Notes: a model not told the origin generated them from the letters alone. A stretch of DNA of 64,000 bases from Rapana venosa (GCA_028751875.1 CM054135.1:61957175-62021174); one strand, 5' to 3'. Counted from the stretch's first letter, positions 32,790 to 44,572 are shown. Made by a program: numbers and translations.

Positions 32790-33165
32790 AGCTGTGAAAA
32801 CCGAATGCTACGCTACATGACAAAGATCAAATGGGAAGACAGGATCACGAATGAAGAACTATGGAGAATGTGCAAAGTTGATGATCTGAAGTCTGTAGCT
32901 AGTACCAATAGACTACGCAGGTTTGGGCACGTTCAACGGAAAGCAGACCACCACATCATAAAAAGAACAATGAACTTCGTAGTGGATGGAAAGAGACCAA
33001 AGGGAAGACCTAGCAAGACCTGGGCTGACTGTATTCCAGTTGACCTTAGAGAAAGGGGCATAAATAAGGAGGAAGCTCAAAACAGAGAGAGATGGAGAAG
33101 GCTCATCAATGTCAAACCTCCCCTGGGAGAAACATGACAAAAAAGGAAGAAGAAGAAGAAGGAGA
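32790..33165 (+). mobile_element. LINE reverse transcriptase C-terminal fragment
   Basis: One open frame (32805-33137, 110 residues) encodes a typical post-RT C-terminus: RRFGHVQRKADHHI, then GKRPKGRPSKTWADCI, then RERWRRLINVKPP before the stop. It is followed by (GAA)n, a usual 3' tail of 5'-truncated LINEs. RT catalytic motifs are absent. The frame is intact here but destroyed in the mirrored copy at 7080-7385. The exact clade is not assignable from this piece. Confidence 0.8.
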
Positions 33166-33360
33166 AACAGCTCCTTAAAAAAAAAGTGGATGTTTTCTGC
33201 ATAAAAGTCGTGATACATTAATGCTGTATTGTACCATTTTGTGTGACCAGTGATTGTTTTATATTTAAAAGAAATATTGTTAATTGTTTGCATTATGATT
33301 AATGCACATAATTTTCTTTTCTGTTTTGAGATCATAACATATGACATTTATCATCCTCAG

Positions 33361-34665
33361 GACTTGACCACCAGGACTTCAAAACTTGACCATTGCCGTC
33401 ATCATCGCCAAGGCTTCATCATCACCAGGACTTCATCATCACCAGGACTTCATCATCACCAGGACTTCATCATCACCAAGACTTCATCATCGCCAAGACG
33501 TCATCATCACCAAGACTTCATCATCGCCAGGACTTCATCATTGCCAAGACTTCATCATCGCCAGGACTTCATCATCACCAAGACTTCATCATCGCCAGGA
33601 CTTCATCATCACCAAGACTTCGTTTACCCGAAGACTTCATCATCACCAAGACTTCATCATCGCCAAGTCTTCATCATCGCCAAACTTCGTTTACCCCAAG
33701 ACTTCATCATCGCCAAGACTTCATCATCGCCAAGATTTCATCATCGCCAAGTCTTCATCATCGCCAAGTCTTCATCATCGCCAGGACTTCATCATTACCA
33801 AGACTTCATCGATACCAAGACTTCGTTTACACCAAGTCTTCATCATCGCCAAGACTTTGTTTACACCAAGACTTCATCATCACCAAGACTTCATCATCGC
33901 CAGGACGTCATCATCGCCAAGCCTTCCTCATCACCAAGTCTTCATCATCGCCAAGACTTCATCATCGCCAAGTCTTCATCAACACCAAGACTTCGTTTAC
34001 ACCAAGACTTCATCACCAAGATTTCATCATCACCAAGACTTCATCATCGCCAGGACTTCATCATCGCCAAGTCTTCATCATCGCCAGGACTTCATCATTA
34101 CCAAGATTTCATCATCGCCGAGACTTCATTTACACCAAGACTTCATCAACACAAAGACTTCATCTACACAGGCTTCATGAACACCAAGACTTCACCTACA
34201 CCAATACTTCATCAATGCAAAGACTTCATCAACACCAAGACTTCATCAACACCAAGACTTCATCAACACAAATATTTCATCTACACAAAGACTTCATCAA
34301 CACCAAGACCTCATCTACACCAAGACTTCATCAACACCAAGACTTCATCAATGCAAAGACTTCATCTACACCAAGACTTCATCAATGCAAAGACTTCATC
34401 AACACCAAGACTTCATCAATGCAAAGACTTCATCAACACCAAGACTTCATCAACACCAAGACTTCATCAACACCAAGACTTCATTAACACAAAGACTTCA
34501 TCAACACCAAGACTTCATTAACACAAAGACTTCATTAACATCAAGACTTCATTAACACCAAGACTTCATTAACATCAAGACTTCATCAACACCAAGACTT
34601 CATCACTGGGACTTTTTCAGTGCAAAGATTTCATAGTTGGTAAGAGTTGAACAACGCCAAAACTT
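33361..34665 (+). repeat. 17-bp tandem cassette block, longest in the window
   Basis: More than seventy units of the GACTTCATCATCACCAG family follow an acceptor-like CATTTATCATCCTCAG. The first part has ATCATCGCC/ATCATCACC variants with scattered TTTACACC units. From about 34140 the units change to ATCAACACC. All three plus-strand frames stay open for about 800 to 1270 bp because the unit has no stop in any frame and 17 is not a multiple of 3. These frames are therefore not evidence for a protein. Homologues are 4720-6780 and 50488-50900. Confidence 0.95.
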
Positions 34666-35619
34666 CAACATTGTTGGGACTTAATCTTCACTGAAATATC
34701 TGCACAGGGCTTTGATCATCGCTAGAATAATCTTCATGGTCATGATATCTGGGCTTCATCATCATGAGGACTTCTTCAGCACCAGGACTTTGTCTTCATC
34801 ATTTCTTTGCCAGGAAGAAAAATCCTCACCCCCACCCACCCCCAAAGAAACATACAACCAAGTAATATCGAGACAAAAATAGATGGGAGGCCTTAAAAAA
34901 ATATTTTTGTACCCTTCCCCCCCTCTTACCAAAAAAACTATCCCTACCCCTCCTCAACCAAATCACTATTCTCCCCCTCCCCTGCCACCCTTGACACAAA
35001 GTAAGTTGGAGCCCTCAGGGAAAAAAAAGACAGAAATATCTGAATGTTTGACTGTATGTATGTTATATACCTTTGATTTACTTTTAAGATCATAGGGCCA
35101 CTGAAAATATAAGCTGTTCTCAATGGGGAATGAAATTGTGAGTTGAACAATGTTTATTATAGTATGTGTAAGAAATACATGAAACAAGTTGTTGTTTACA
35201 TGGTTGGTTATGCTTTTGGAATGAATTCAGATCAGAGTTTGATGCTGTTTAGGTGAAACCCTAAAAGGGGGGTGCCTGTGTGGTGGCTCGAACCCTGGCT
35301 GTGAGATCACAAGTGCAAGGCTCTGACCACTAGACCCCAAGTGTAACATGATCATCAGTGAGATGGTGTTAGTGATGTGTGTGTGTGTGGGCATGTGTAT
35401 GTTTGCTTGTTGAAGGGTATGGGTGAGCATAATAATATGACAGTGATTTAAGGTGAAGGGGTATTTGAGATTAGGGGGTAGGATGTGTGTTTATATCAGT
35501 AATTAAGGGAAACTTGAAGTAAGGTTCGGGAAAGTGATTTGTTTCATACTTGATCCTCCTTTTTCTTTTTTAATAGATTATTTCTATGAAAACAGTTTTT
35601 GTTGTTTCATTCAAAAGCT

Positions 35620-35740
35620 ACAGCTCCGGGGTTCACCAGAGGCGAGAATTTGCTTATGTAACATTTTTTTATCCCCATTATTAAAGGTAGCTGCATTCCA
35701 ACTTCGGGGTTACAGTTGAGAATTGAACCTACCAGTTTTG
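35620..35740 (-). mobile_element. SINE-B tail fragment
   Basis: The minus strand reads GAAGTTGGAATGCAGCTACC then CTGGTGAACCCCGGAGCTG. The rest of the element is missing. Confidence 0.65.
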
Positions 35741-35754
35741 CCTGGACATTGATG

Positions 35755-36035
35755 ATGATGATGTATGGAATTTATATAGCGCTGAATCTTGTAAAGCAAC
35801 AAATCAAAGCGCAAATCAGGAGGTATATCCCAGTTTTTTCTTATTTTCAACTGTTGTGGGTTCTTTCGACATGCACAAGTCCATAAGCACACGGGTCTGA
35901 CTTGTTGGAGTCTGCTCTGAAAGACTTGACATTCATTTTGGTTTTTCTGTGAAACGGGGAAGAAAGGGGAAGGCTGGGAATCAAACCCAGAACCTCACAG
36001 TTTACTTGTTAGGCAGGTTCAAACTCCAAATTCAA
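35755..36035 (-). mobile_element. SINE with B head and LINE-type tail
   Basis: From 36035 downward there is a B head with GAGGTTCTGGGTTTGATTCC, then TGAATGTCAAGTCTTTCAG, then a body with CATGTCGAAAGAACCCACAA. It ends with GCGCTTTGATTTGTTGCTTT, TTCAGCGCTATATAAATTCC and (ATC)n. This pairs the B head with a third kind of 3' end. Confidence 0.75.
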
Positions 36036-36408
36036 ATCCAAATCAAGTACTTTACTGTCTTAGAAAAATTCGTTTCGGTTACGAGCAAAGGATTACACAT
36101 CTGAGGGTAAAAGAATGAATTGTGTATATGTCTTCAGAGAACTTACAGCACCATGCAAAATCAACACAAGATGTGAACGTCTTAACCATCCTGCCACTTT
36201 CCTTAGGGAAACATTTCAGCCCTGAAGCCTTTTGTGCTGTTGGGGCTCAAACTTGAAGTAAACATTTTCAAAGTCATAGAAATAACATGTGCTTTTGGTG
36301 GGAATAGTCATTTGTGTGTAAAAGAAAAAAAATGTCTAAAAACCATGGTGTCCACATGCCATTGTGTTCACATGAATACATACAGACTGACAGGCCCAGT
36401 CCCAACTA

Positions 36409-36432
36409 CTAACCCTAACCCTAACCCTAACC
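36409..36432 (+). repeat. Short telomere-like repeat (CTAACC)4
   Basis: Four perfect units of the common metazoan telomere sequence. The mirrored arm near 2730 lacks it. Confidence 0.85.
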
Positions 36433-36639
36433 TGATACTAACTGTTTACACTTACCCTGACCCTTACCCTGCATGTGAACGCACTGGCAGATGGAGGCAA
36501 TGGTACATGGACATAATGGTCGCTTTTCTGTCCTGAAACCAGTAAAGAGGTTTGGAGGAGGGGTGAAATTTTAGAAATATTAAAGTTCACGGGAAAGATG
36601 GGTTTGAAAAAAAAGTTAACCCAAAACTGAAATCTTGTT

Positions 36640-36865
36640 TGAATTCTTTTATTTTGAGGAGAATGAATAAGCAGTCATGTGCTCTTATACATATAGTCTT
36701 GTGTGTGCCTGCGACTGTAAATTTTTTCATCCATTCCCACTGCACAAAATGACCCACTCTTCCAAAAGTGGAACAGGTTTTAACATGTGCGCCAGATGTA
36801 TTGTGTGTGCGGTCACACATGGGACCTGTGTTTAGTCTCATCCGAAAGATGTGTGTGTGTTTTGG
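36640..36865 (-). mobile_element. SINE-A core and tail
   Basis: On the minus strand GGATGAGACTAAACACAGG leads through GGAAGAGTGGGTCATTTTG to an A-type tail and TTCATTCTCCTC. No head is present. Confidence 0.7.
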
Positions 36866-37124
36866 GGGAGGAGGAGCAAGATTTTTGTTCAAAGAAGAGA
36901 GACAGAGGGAATTTAGAAAACAAGGATGTTCAGATACAAAAGATGTGGATAGATATTTCTGTTAGTTAACCCTGGGGAGACAGCCAGAGGGATGACTGCA
37001 TGTATGCAGTGGGTAGAGGGGTCAGGGGTGGGGAAAGGTTAGGGGTTCAGGAAGATGTAGGTTATGTATCTTCAGGTCAGTGGGAATGTGGCAAACAAGG
37101 TGTGTGTGTGTGTGTTTGTTATTT

Positions 37125-37400
37125 ATTCTTTTATTTTGAGGATAATGGTATAAGCACTCATGTGCTTTTTTTTAAACATCCAGTCCCCATGTGTATGCAG
37201 TTTTGTAAGTTTTGTCATCCGTTCCTGCCAGCACACAATGGCCTACTCTTCTGAAGAGTGGAACAGGTTTGAATGTGTGCAGTGCACAAGATGTTTTGTG
37301 TGCGTTTGCACACGGGACCTCAGTTTATAGTCTCATCTGAAGGACTTTTGGGGGGAGTGTAGTCGGTACTGGTGTGAACTCCAGAGGAAAAATCCTCTGT
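37125..37400 (-). mobile_element. SINE-A, head missing
   Basis: On the minus strand it runs from GGATTTTTCCTCTGGAGTT through the full core to the A tail AGTGCTTATACCATTATCC. It mirrors 1755-1975. Confidence 0.8.
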
Positions 37401-37409
37401 CTGTGTGTT

Positions 37410-37465
37410 GTGTGTGTGTGTGTGTGTGTTGTGTGTGTGTGTGTGTGAAAGAGAGAGAGTATATC
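37410..37465 (+). repeat. (TG)n(GA)n microsatellite
   Basis: TG runs with GTTG interruptions are followed by GAGAGAGAG. Confidence 0.9.
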
Positions 37466-37705
37466 TGTGCTCTTGTGTTATCATGGATTATTATGGATAT
37501 ATATGAAGCAATACTCTTGGTTCTGTTGTAAAACCAGCACCACAGTTATACTGCTGATGTACATACCTCTTCAAGACAGAATATTCCTGTCTTAATAATA
37601 ATAGATCTAAAGTGTGTATGGACTTTTTTAGTCATAGTTTTGATCATGTGGCGTAAGACATTACTTTAATGGGTTTTCCTTTTTGGTTTTTGAATGAGTG
37701 TTTAA

Positions 37706-38415
37706 CCTCTTAACTGCCCAGTGCAAGTGCACCCTATATGCCGGGGAATAAAATTCTTATGTACCACTGCTATATTCATATCCCTCTTACTCAGAAACTA
37801 CTACATGAATATTCCTGATAGTCTACCCAATGACAGTATATATATCGTAGATTACTTCGAGGAAAACTCAAATTAGTTAGCATGATATTTCACTGCAAAA
37901 ATATATTTAAAATGTAAAAAATCGACCAAAAATACGATTTCTTCATCACCACTGTCATTCTGAGTACCCCCCCATCTCAATAACGTCAAACATATGTCTA
38001 GGCCAAATCTCATTCATTGTTTTTTAAATACACGATCTCCTGAATCATACGCGATCGTTTTTATCACTGTTAGGTAAATCTACAGTTTTATTTGCCACTT
38101 TTACAGCTGTGTAAAGTTATTGATGCCTTCAACAAGAAGTGTGAGCCATTTTGAACAAGAACTTCCCAAGCAGTCATGCATAAAAACACAAAATATGAGC
38201 GAAAAAACCATCGTTCTTGCCATGGTTTTTGCAGCTGGATGTTGCCAAGCAACAGGAGAGTGATCACCATTAATTTTGGAGTTCTTTCCCTTTAACTGTA
38301 GTCAAGGAAGCAGGCTTGTTTACTTCAGTTCGACACCCCGGAAATTTTCCGGGTTGTTGGTGTATAAGGTGCACGTTTAGCCCCGTAAAATTTCCGGGGT
38401 AAGGCAGTCTAGTGG
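37706..38415. mobile_element. piggyBac-like nonautonomous element (MITE), 710 bp
   Basis: It is flanked by TTAA at 37702-37705 and 38416-38419. The left end CCTCTTAACTGCC and the inverted right end CCACTAGACTGCC agree at 10 of 13 positions. Both subterminal regions carry GTGCACC-TATA and CCGGGG motifs, and near the right end are the palindrome CCCCGGAAATTTTCCGGG (38335-38352) and a CCCCGTAAAATTTCCGGGG variant (38381-38399). There is no transposase frame. Paralogous array modules (39846-39860 and the reverse of 63155-63170) read straight across with TTAT where TTAA sits here. Known family: piggyBac transposases insert at and duplicate TTAA. Confidence 0.8.
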
Positions 38416-38464
38416 TTAAGTAGGTGACATGAATGTTGGATGTCAGAAAATGGAAATAGAAGGA

Positions 38465-38725
38465 AATAGGGGGGGATGGAGGCCCCACAAAAAAGGGGAA
38501 AAGAAAAGGTGGTTGGAGGCCCCACAAAAAAAAAAAAAGAAAAAAGGGGGAAAAGAAAAGGTGGTTGGAGGCCCCACAAAAAAAAAGAAAGACGAAAAGA
38601 AAGAGAAAAAAAGAAAGAAAAAAAGGGGAAAAGAAAAGATGGCTGGAGCCCCACAAAAAAAGAAAAAGAAAGAAAGAAAAAAAAAAGAAAGGATTATGTG
38701 GGAAAAAATAGGTTGAAGGCCCCAT
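38465..38725 (+). repeat. Polypurine minisatellite, subfamily 1
   Basis: A plus-strand purine tract with two intact GGTGGTTGGAGGCCCCAC cores and two partial ones. It mirrors 1160-1425. Confidence 0.9.
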
Positions 38726-38789
38726 GAAAAAAACAGCAAAAAAGAAACGTTTCTGACTGTGCGTATGTGTCACCCTTTAGACATTTTAC

Positions 38790-39300
38790 AGTGAGTTTTG
38801 AATTCCTATTTTAAATCGCAAAATCTGTTCAACTGTCCATTGAACTTTAGTTGTTGACAGGCTAAACCGGGTGTATGTAATTTGTGAAAGCAGCACCAAA
38901 GATGTAGTACTTGTTTGTATGATTTTGTATTGTAGCCTTACGATTACCATCACTTGTGTGTATGATGGTTTGGGGAAAACAATTGCCTAAGTAGCCAGTG
39001 CTTTTTTTTGTCATTTTGATCAGACTGAACTTATGTTTATGATCTCATAGTTCAGAAATGATGATCAGTTGATAAAAGATTGTGGTCCTGGAGTAGCTGT
39101 TGATGTCAGCAGGAACAGAAGGAATTGTGTTGAGGGCAAATCCATGGATGCTGAGTCCTTAGGACTGATAATGAATGTCATGGCAGATTTGACTGCAACA
39201 CACAGGTCAAAGCAACATGAATTTTGGGGTATGATTTTGTGTGTGGAATTGGCAGTTAGCTAACCAGTAGGTACTGTATGATTTTCAGTTTTCATTGATG
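38790..39300 (+). repeat. Array module spacer, first of two direct copies
   Basis: It matches 40095-40600 in the same orientation, for example CCATTGAACTTTAGTTGTTG and ATGTAGTACTTGTTTGTATG, and mirrors 640-1110. The duplicated unit includes the adjacent polypurine tract, giving a subunit of about 1.3 kb without insertions. Confidence 0.85.
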
Positions 39301-39506
39301 TGTGTGTGTGTGTTATCATGGATTATTATGGATATACTGCCATGACATATTCAAATCAACACTCTTGGTTCTGTTGTAAAAGGAGCGCCACAGTTGCATT
39401 ACTGATGTACATAACCTCTTCAAGACAGAATGCTCCTGTCTTAACAATGATAGATGTAAAGTGTGTATGGATTTTTTAGTCATAGTTTTGATCCTGTGGC
39501 TTGGTA

Positions 39507-39792
39507 AAAGTATGTTCTTTCGAGCCAGAAGGCCCATAGAGCCAGAGCTTATCCCGGTTTCTGTAGCGTTAAGCGAACTGATGGTTTTTCACCACCCCTG
39601 TGACAGGACGCTAGTCTGTCGCCAGATACTTCCCCAGCAGAGCTGGTACCCACTTGTACACCTGGGTGGAGTGAGGAAAATAGGAGTAAAGTGCCTTTTC
39701 CCAAGGACACAACACCGAGCCGAGCGGGGATCGAACCCGCGACCTCTGGATCACGAGTTGACCGCCTAAACCACTCGACCACGGTGCCTCCT
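39507..39792 (-). mobile_element. Full-length tRNA-head SINE with 13-bp target duplication
   Basis: It is flanked by perfect copies of CTGTGGCTTGGTA (39494-39506 and 39793-39805). On the minus strand it starts GGCACCGTGGTCGAGTGGTT (A box) and has GGTTCGATCCCC (B box). GTCCTTGGGAAAAGGCACTT, CCACCCAGGTGTACAAGTGG and a short A-rich end follow. The facing arm has the uninterrupted empty site at about 228-246. The central domain resembles that of the Meta-SINE superfamily as I remember it. It is closely related to 61657-61951. Confidence 0.92.
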
Positions 39793-39889
39793 CTGTGGCT
39801 TGGTACACTACTTTAATGGGTTTTCCTTTTTGGTTTTTGAATGAGTGTTTATGTAGCTGACATGAATGTTGGATGTCAGAAAATGAAAA

Positions 39890-40055
39890 TAGAAGAAAAA
39901 GTGGGAAAAAAGAGGAGAATGGAGGACCCACAAAAAAAGGGGAAAAGAAAAGGTGGTTGGAGGCCCCACAAAAAAAGAAAAGAAAAAAAAAGAAATAGAA
40001 AGAAAAAAAAATGAAAGGATTATGTGGGAAAAATAGGTTGAAGGCCCCACGAAAA
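39890..40055 (+). repeat. Polypurine minisatellite, subfamily 1
   Basis: One intact GGTGGTTGGAGGCCCCAC core near 39952 and a partial GTTGAAGGCCCCAC. It mirrors the left edge of the window. Confidence 0.85.
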
Positions 40056-40094
40056 AAACAACAAAAAAGAAACGTTTCTGACTGCGTGTATGTG

Positions 40095-40600
40095 TCACCC
40101 TTTAGACATTTAACAGTGAGTTTTGAATTCCTATTTTAAATCGCAAAATCCGTTCAATTGTCCATTGAACTTTAGTTGTTGTTGACAGGCTAGACTGGAT
40201 GTTTGTAATTTGTGAAAGCAGTACCAAAGATGTAGTACTTGTTTGTATGATTTTGTATTGTAGGCTTACAATTACCAATACTTGTGTGTTTGATGGTTTT
40301 AGTGGAAAATCAGTTATCTAATTAGCTAGTGGTATTTCTTTTTCATTTTAATCAAACTGACTTTCTGTTTAAAAGCTTTTTTATTTTATGAATAAGACTG
40401 AATTTCTGTTTTTGATACTCTCTCGAAATCGTGTGGAACAGAATGAATTGTGCTGTGGGCAAATCCATGCTGTGGCCTTGTTCCTGATAATGAATGCCAT
40501 GGCAGATTTGACTGCAACACAGAGGACAAAGCAGCATGAATTTTTGGGTATGGTTTTGTGTGTGGAATTGGGCAGTTAGCTAACCAGTAGATGCTGTATG
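40095..40600 (+). repeat. Array module spacer, second direct copy
   Basis: Same order as 38790-39300, with a small expansion near 40370. Confidence 0.8.
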
Positions 40601-40654
40601 ATTTTCAGTTTGTAGTCATCTGTATGTCTGTCTCAGTGGGTGAGTTTTGTTGTT

Positions 40655-40995
40655 TATTTATTTATTCTTTTATATCGAGGATAATGGAATAAGCACTCAT
40701 GTGCTTTTTTACATCCAGTTCCCGTGTGTATGCAGTTTTGTAAATTTTGTCATCTGTTCCCACTGGCACACAATGGCCTACTCTTTCGAAAAGCGGAACA
40801 GGATTTAACATGTGCGCAGCAAGATGTTCTGCGTGTGTTCGCACACAGGGCCTCGGTTTATAGTCTCATCTGAAGGACTTTGACATTCAATTCGATTTTT
40901 TTGGTCAAACTGGGAAGAAAGGACGAGGTTGGGAATCGAACCCACAACCTCACAGTTTACTTGTTGGCAGGTGAACGTCTTAACCATCCGGCCAC
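40655..40995 (-). mobile_element. Chimeric SINE with B head and A tail
   Basis: From 40995 downward there is the B head GGTGGCCGGATGGTTAAGAC with GTGGGTTCGATTCCC, then GATGAGACTATAAACCGAGG and AGAGTAGGCCATTGTGTG. The A tail AGTGCTTATTCCATTATCC follows, then ATATAAAAGAATAAATAAA. Sequence is well preserved, so this combination was probably active. Confidence 0.85.
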
Positions 40996-41329
40996 CTTCG
41001 TGTGTGTGTGCAAGCAAATCTGTGCACTGATATTATTACACAATATCATGGATATGTAGCTATGACATATTTAAAGCAATGCTCTTGGTTCTGTTGAAAA
41101 ATCATCACCACAGTTGCATTACTGGTGTATGTGCCTCTTCAACACAGAAATACTCCTGCCTTATTAATGATAGAACTGAAGTTTGGATGGAGATTTTGCT
41201 GTATGTTTTTTTTAATACTGTTGTTTGGTACGTAACTTTGTACGACATTTTTTCTTTTTGCCTTTTGATGAGTGTTTATACCGATGACATGATATGTGGA
41301 TGTCAGAAAATGGAAACGGAAGAAGAAAA

Positions 41330-41705
41330 GTGGGAAAAATGAAGAGGAGGATGGAGCCAGTGAAGGACCCACAAAAAAAAGGGAAAAAAAAGAAAAACAG
41401 GGGGAAAAGAAAAGGTGGTTGGAGGCCCCATGAGAAAAATTAAAGACAAAAATAAAGAAAAGAAAGAAAGAAAAAAAAGAAAGGGGAAAAGAAAAGGTGG
41501 TTGGAGGCCCCACAAAAAAAAAGAAAGAAGAAAAAAAAAGGGGAAAAGAAAAGGTGGTTGGGGGCCCCTCCAAAAAAAAGAAAGAAGAAAAAAAGAAAGA
41601 AAAAAAGGGGAAAAGAAAAGGTGGTTGGAGGCCCCACAAAAAAAAGAAAGAAAAAAAAAAGAAAGAAAAAAAGTGTAAACAAAAAAAAGGGAGGCTTGAG
41701 GCCCC
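41330..41705 (+). repeat. Polypurine minisatellite, subfamily 1, longest copy
   Basis: Four or more GGTGGTTGGAGGCCCCAC-type cores separated by AAAGAAAG-rich spacers. It has the strongest strand asymmetry in the window. Confidence 0.9.
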
Positions 41706-42089
41706 ACCAGAAAAAAGAAGTATCTGTGACTGTGTAGTTGTTGAAATCATCATGAGTATGTTTTGTTTCAGTGTTTTAGAAAACCCAGGGTCTGAAGATG
41801 GCGGTGTAGCTGGCTGATAATCTGTGTGTTGGTCTATCCCTTATGGATGTTTCATCTGCTGGAACATTTAGAAGATCTGTGAGTGGAAAAACATGGATTA
41901 AGTTATGTGTATATGTGTGATAAATTGGAAAAAAATGATGTGAAGATGAATATTGTAAAGTGTGTTGTGAGTAACAGATGCTTTTCTGTGTGTACATCGC
42001 TTTGATAGTTTTTCGTTTTGAATGAGTGTATAATTATGTTGGTGACATGAATGTTGGATGTGAGATAATGGAAATAGAAGGAAAAGTGG

Positions 42090-42245
42090 GAAATATAGGA
42101 GGATGGAGGACCCACTCACAAAAAAGGTAATGGGGAAAAGAAAAGGTGGTTGGAGGCCCCATACATTCAAAGAGGAGGAAAACAAACGAAATAAAAAAAA
42201 AGTTGAAGAAAAATTTAGGGAAAAATAGATTGGATGCCCTACAAA
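42090..42245 (+). repeat. Polypurine minisatellite, subfamily 2
   Basis: One GGTGGTTGGAGGCCCCAT core and the GATTGGATGCCC end piece typical of subfamily 2. Confidence 0.8.
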
Positions 42246-42465
42246 AAAATGTTTTTCAGACTCGAGGTATGCTTCTGTCACCATTACGCATTTTGTATTG
42301 AGTTTGTAATTCCTATTTCATATGATAAAATCTTTTTAATTGTCCATTGAAAATAAAATCTATTATGATGACAGTATAGTTTGTGTTTCTGGCTAATAAT
42401 CGGTGTGTTGATCTATCAGTGATAGATTTGACATCTGCTGGGAAATTTAGATCTTTATTGTTGCA

Positions 42466-43165
42466 AGGACTTCTTTGTCCCTGCAAGGACTACTTCATCA
42501 CTACAAGGACTTCTTCATCACCACTAAGATATCTTCATTACTGCAAGGACTTCTCCATCTTCAAGGACTTCTTCATCACTGCAAGGACTACTTCATCACT
42601 ACAAGGACTACTTCATCACTGCAAGGACTTCTTCGTCTACAAGGACTTCTTCATCACTGCAAGGACTACGTCATCTTCAAGGACTTCTTCATCACTGCAA
42701 GGACTACTTCATCACTGCAAGGACTACTTCATCACTACAAGGACTACTTCATCACTTCAAGGACTACTTCATCACTACAAGGACTACTTCATCACTGCAA
42801 GGACTACTTCATCACTACAAGGACTACTTCATCACTACAAGGACTACTTCATCACTGCAAGGACTACTTCATCACTACAAGGACTACTTCATCACTGCAA
42901 GGACTACTTCATCACTGCAAGGACTACGTCATCTTCAAGGACTACATCACTGCAAGGACTACGTCATCTTCAAGGACTACTTCATCACTGCAAGGACTAC
43001 TTCATCTTCAAGGACTTCTTCATCACTGCAAGGACTTCTTCATTACTGCAAGGACTTCTTCATCACTGCAAGGACTTCTTCATCACTGCAAGGACTTTGT
43101 CATCACTGCAAGGACTACTTTATTTCCAGGACTTCAAAATTCAACGTTCATGGGTTCCCTTCAAG
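42466..43165 (+). repeat. 20-bp tandem cassette block
   Basis: About thirty-five GACTACTTCATCACTGCAAG-family units, ending GGGTTCCCTTCAAG|GTATGG at 43165. Minor units with ATCTTCAAG occur in the same positions as in the mirrored block. Confidence 0.95.
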
Positions 43166-43229
43166 GTATGGTTTCTATCGCCTATTCTCTTCATTCTTTA
43201 TTTAAAAAAGAAACAAACTTCCATTCCCC

Positions 43230-43605
43230 AAACACAGCTCTGAGGCTTACCATTGGTGAGCTTTTGCAAATGCAACCATTCACCTCTTCTGCCATCTAGC
43301 TAGCCACATTCCGACTTTGGGGATGGTGTCTAAACACGACATCTATGTGCATGCGTTGTTGAAATTTTTGTCATCCGTTCCTACTGGCACGAAATGGCCT
43401 ACTCTTCCAAAAGGCAGAATGGGTTTTTAACATTTGTGCAAGATTATCTGCATGCATTCACACAGAGGGCCTCAGTTTATAGTTTCATCCAAAGGACTTT
43501 GACATTCAGTTAGATTAAATTGGGAAAAAGGGCAAGGCTTGAACCCAGAACCTCATGGTTTACTTGTTAGGCAGATGAAAGTCTTAACCATCCTGCCACC
43601 TTCCT
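43230..43605 (-). mobile_element. SINE-B
   Basis: On the minus strand it has the B head with GGTGGCAGGATGGTTAAGAC and GGTTCTGGGTTCAAGCC. The core with GGATGAAACTATAAACTG and the B tail (AAGTCGGAATGTGGC, CACCAATGGTAAGCC) follow. Confidence 0.85.
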
Positions 43606-43689
43606 TCTTCATTCTTTATATAAATAATTTTATTTATATTGATAAATGATATTAATGTATTGAATTTATGGAGTTTATGGAGTTTATGG

Positions 43690-44535
43690 CCTACTTCTTT
43701 CAAGATATCCAAAACTGAATGATAGAGAACAAGTTACAATTAATAAACCTGAAGCCATGCTTATAGTGATCAAACACAAACTCTCTTCCCTTACAACAGC
43801 TTCAATAGAATTTGGCATTGTATCAGTCCCTCTATCCTTTGCTGTGAAATATCTAGGGGTCACTATTGACAACACTTTCTCTATGCAAAAATTCATCACC
43901 CAGACCTGCCAGTCATGCCACTATCAATTATGGTGTATTGGTGCATTTCGAAAGTACCTGTCCACTGATGGCAACATCCAAACTCGTTGCGTCTCTCATT
44001 CTTTCACATCTGGACTATTGCAATTCTCTTTTGTCTGGTCTGCCAGAATCATCTATCCACTCCCTTCAACGTATTCAAAACTCTGAAGCTCGACTAGACC
44101 TCAGAAAAAATAATCTGAGCACATTACCCCTCTCTTGCAATCACTCCACTGGCTGCCTGTGCCACAAAGAATAAACTATAAGATCAGTACCCTCTGTTAC
44201 AAATGTCTCTATAAAGCAGCACCCTCCTACCTCTGTGAATGTCTTCACCTGTACACTCCTTCTCGTTCCTTTCGGTCTGCTGCAGATTCCTTGTGCTTAA
44301 GAATACCTAGATTCAACCAGTCCACTGTTGGCCGTCGCTCTTTCTCTTTTTCTGGTCCAACGATCTGGAACGGCCTCCCTATCTCTCTTCACCAAAGGCC
44401 TTCTTGTGACACTTTTAAATTTGACCTTAAGACATATTTGTTTCAAACCTAAGATTTTTCTCTGCCGTTTCATTTCATAGCTGTCCCTACTTTCAACAGT
44501 CAAAATCCCATCACCCTGCCAAAGTGTATAACCTC

Positions 44536-44572
<37 letters not shown>

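Larger units (their letters stand above)
31680..40060 (+). repeat. Right arm of large inverted duplication (array copy, contig 2)
   Basis: Plus-strand counterpart of 1-8530, cleaner in sequence. It holds two cassette blocks, a LINE relic, several SINE remnants and the polypurine modules. Private insertions absent from the other arm are the MITE at 37706-38415 and the SINE at 39507-39792. Confidence 0.85.

Noticed and set aside
33361..34665. CRISPR array or repetitive structural protein gene
   Set aside because: Units are directly adjacent with no unique spacers, and the sequence is eukaryotic. Open frames exist in all three phases because of the unit, not because of selection.
38429..38773. 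Lysine-rich and phenylalanine-rich open frames over the polypurine tracts (also 1111-1515, 41139-41817, 53500-53964, 62460-62804)
   Set aside because: They result from low-complexity purine or pyrimidine strands lacking stop codons, and occur on both strands at once.
39717..39792. tRNA gene on the minus strand (also 61657-61735)
   Set aside because: The A and B boxes are good, but each lies at the 5' end of a SINE of nearly 300 bp with its own target duplication. A true tRNA gene would not be followed by the shared SINE body.
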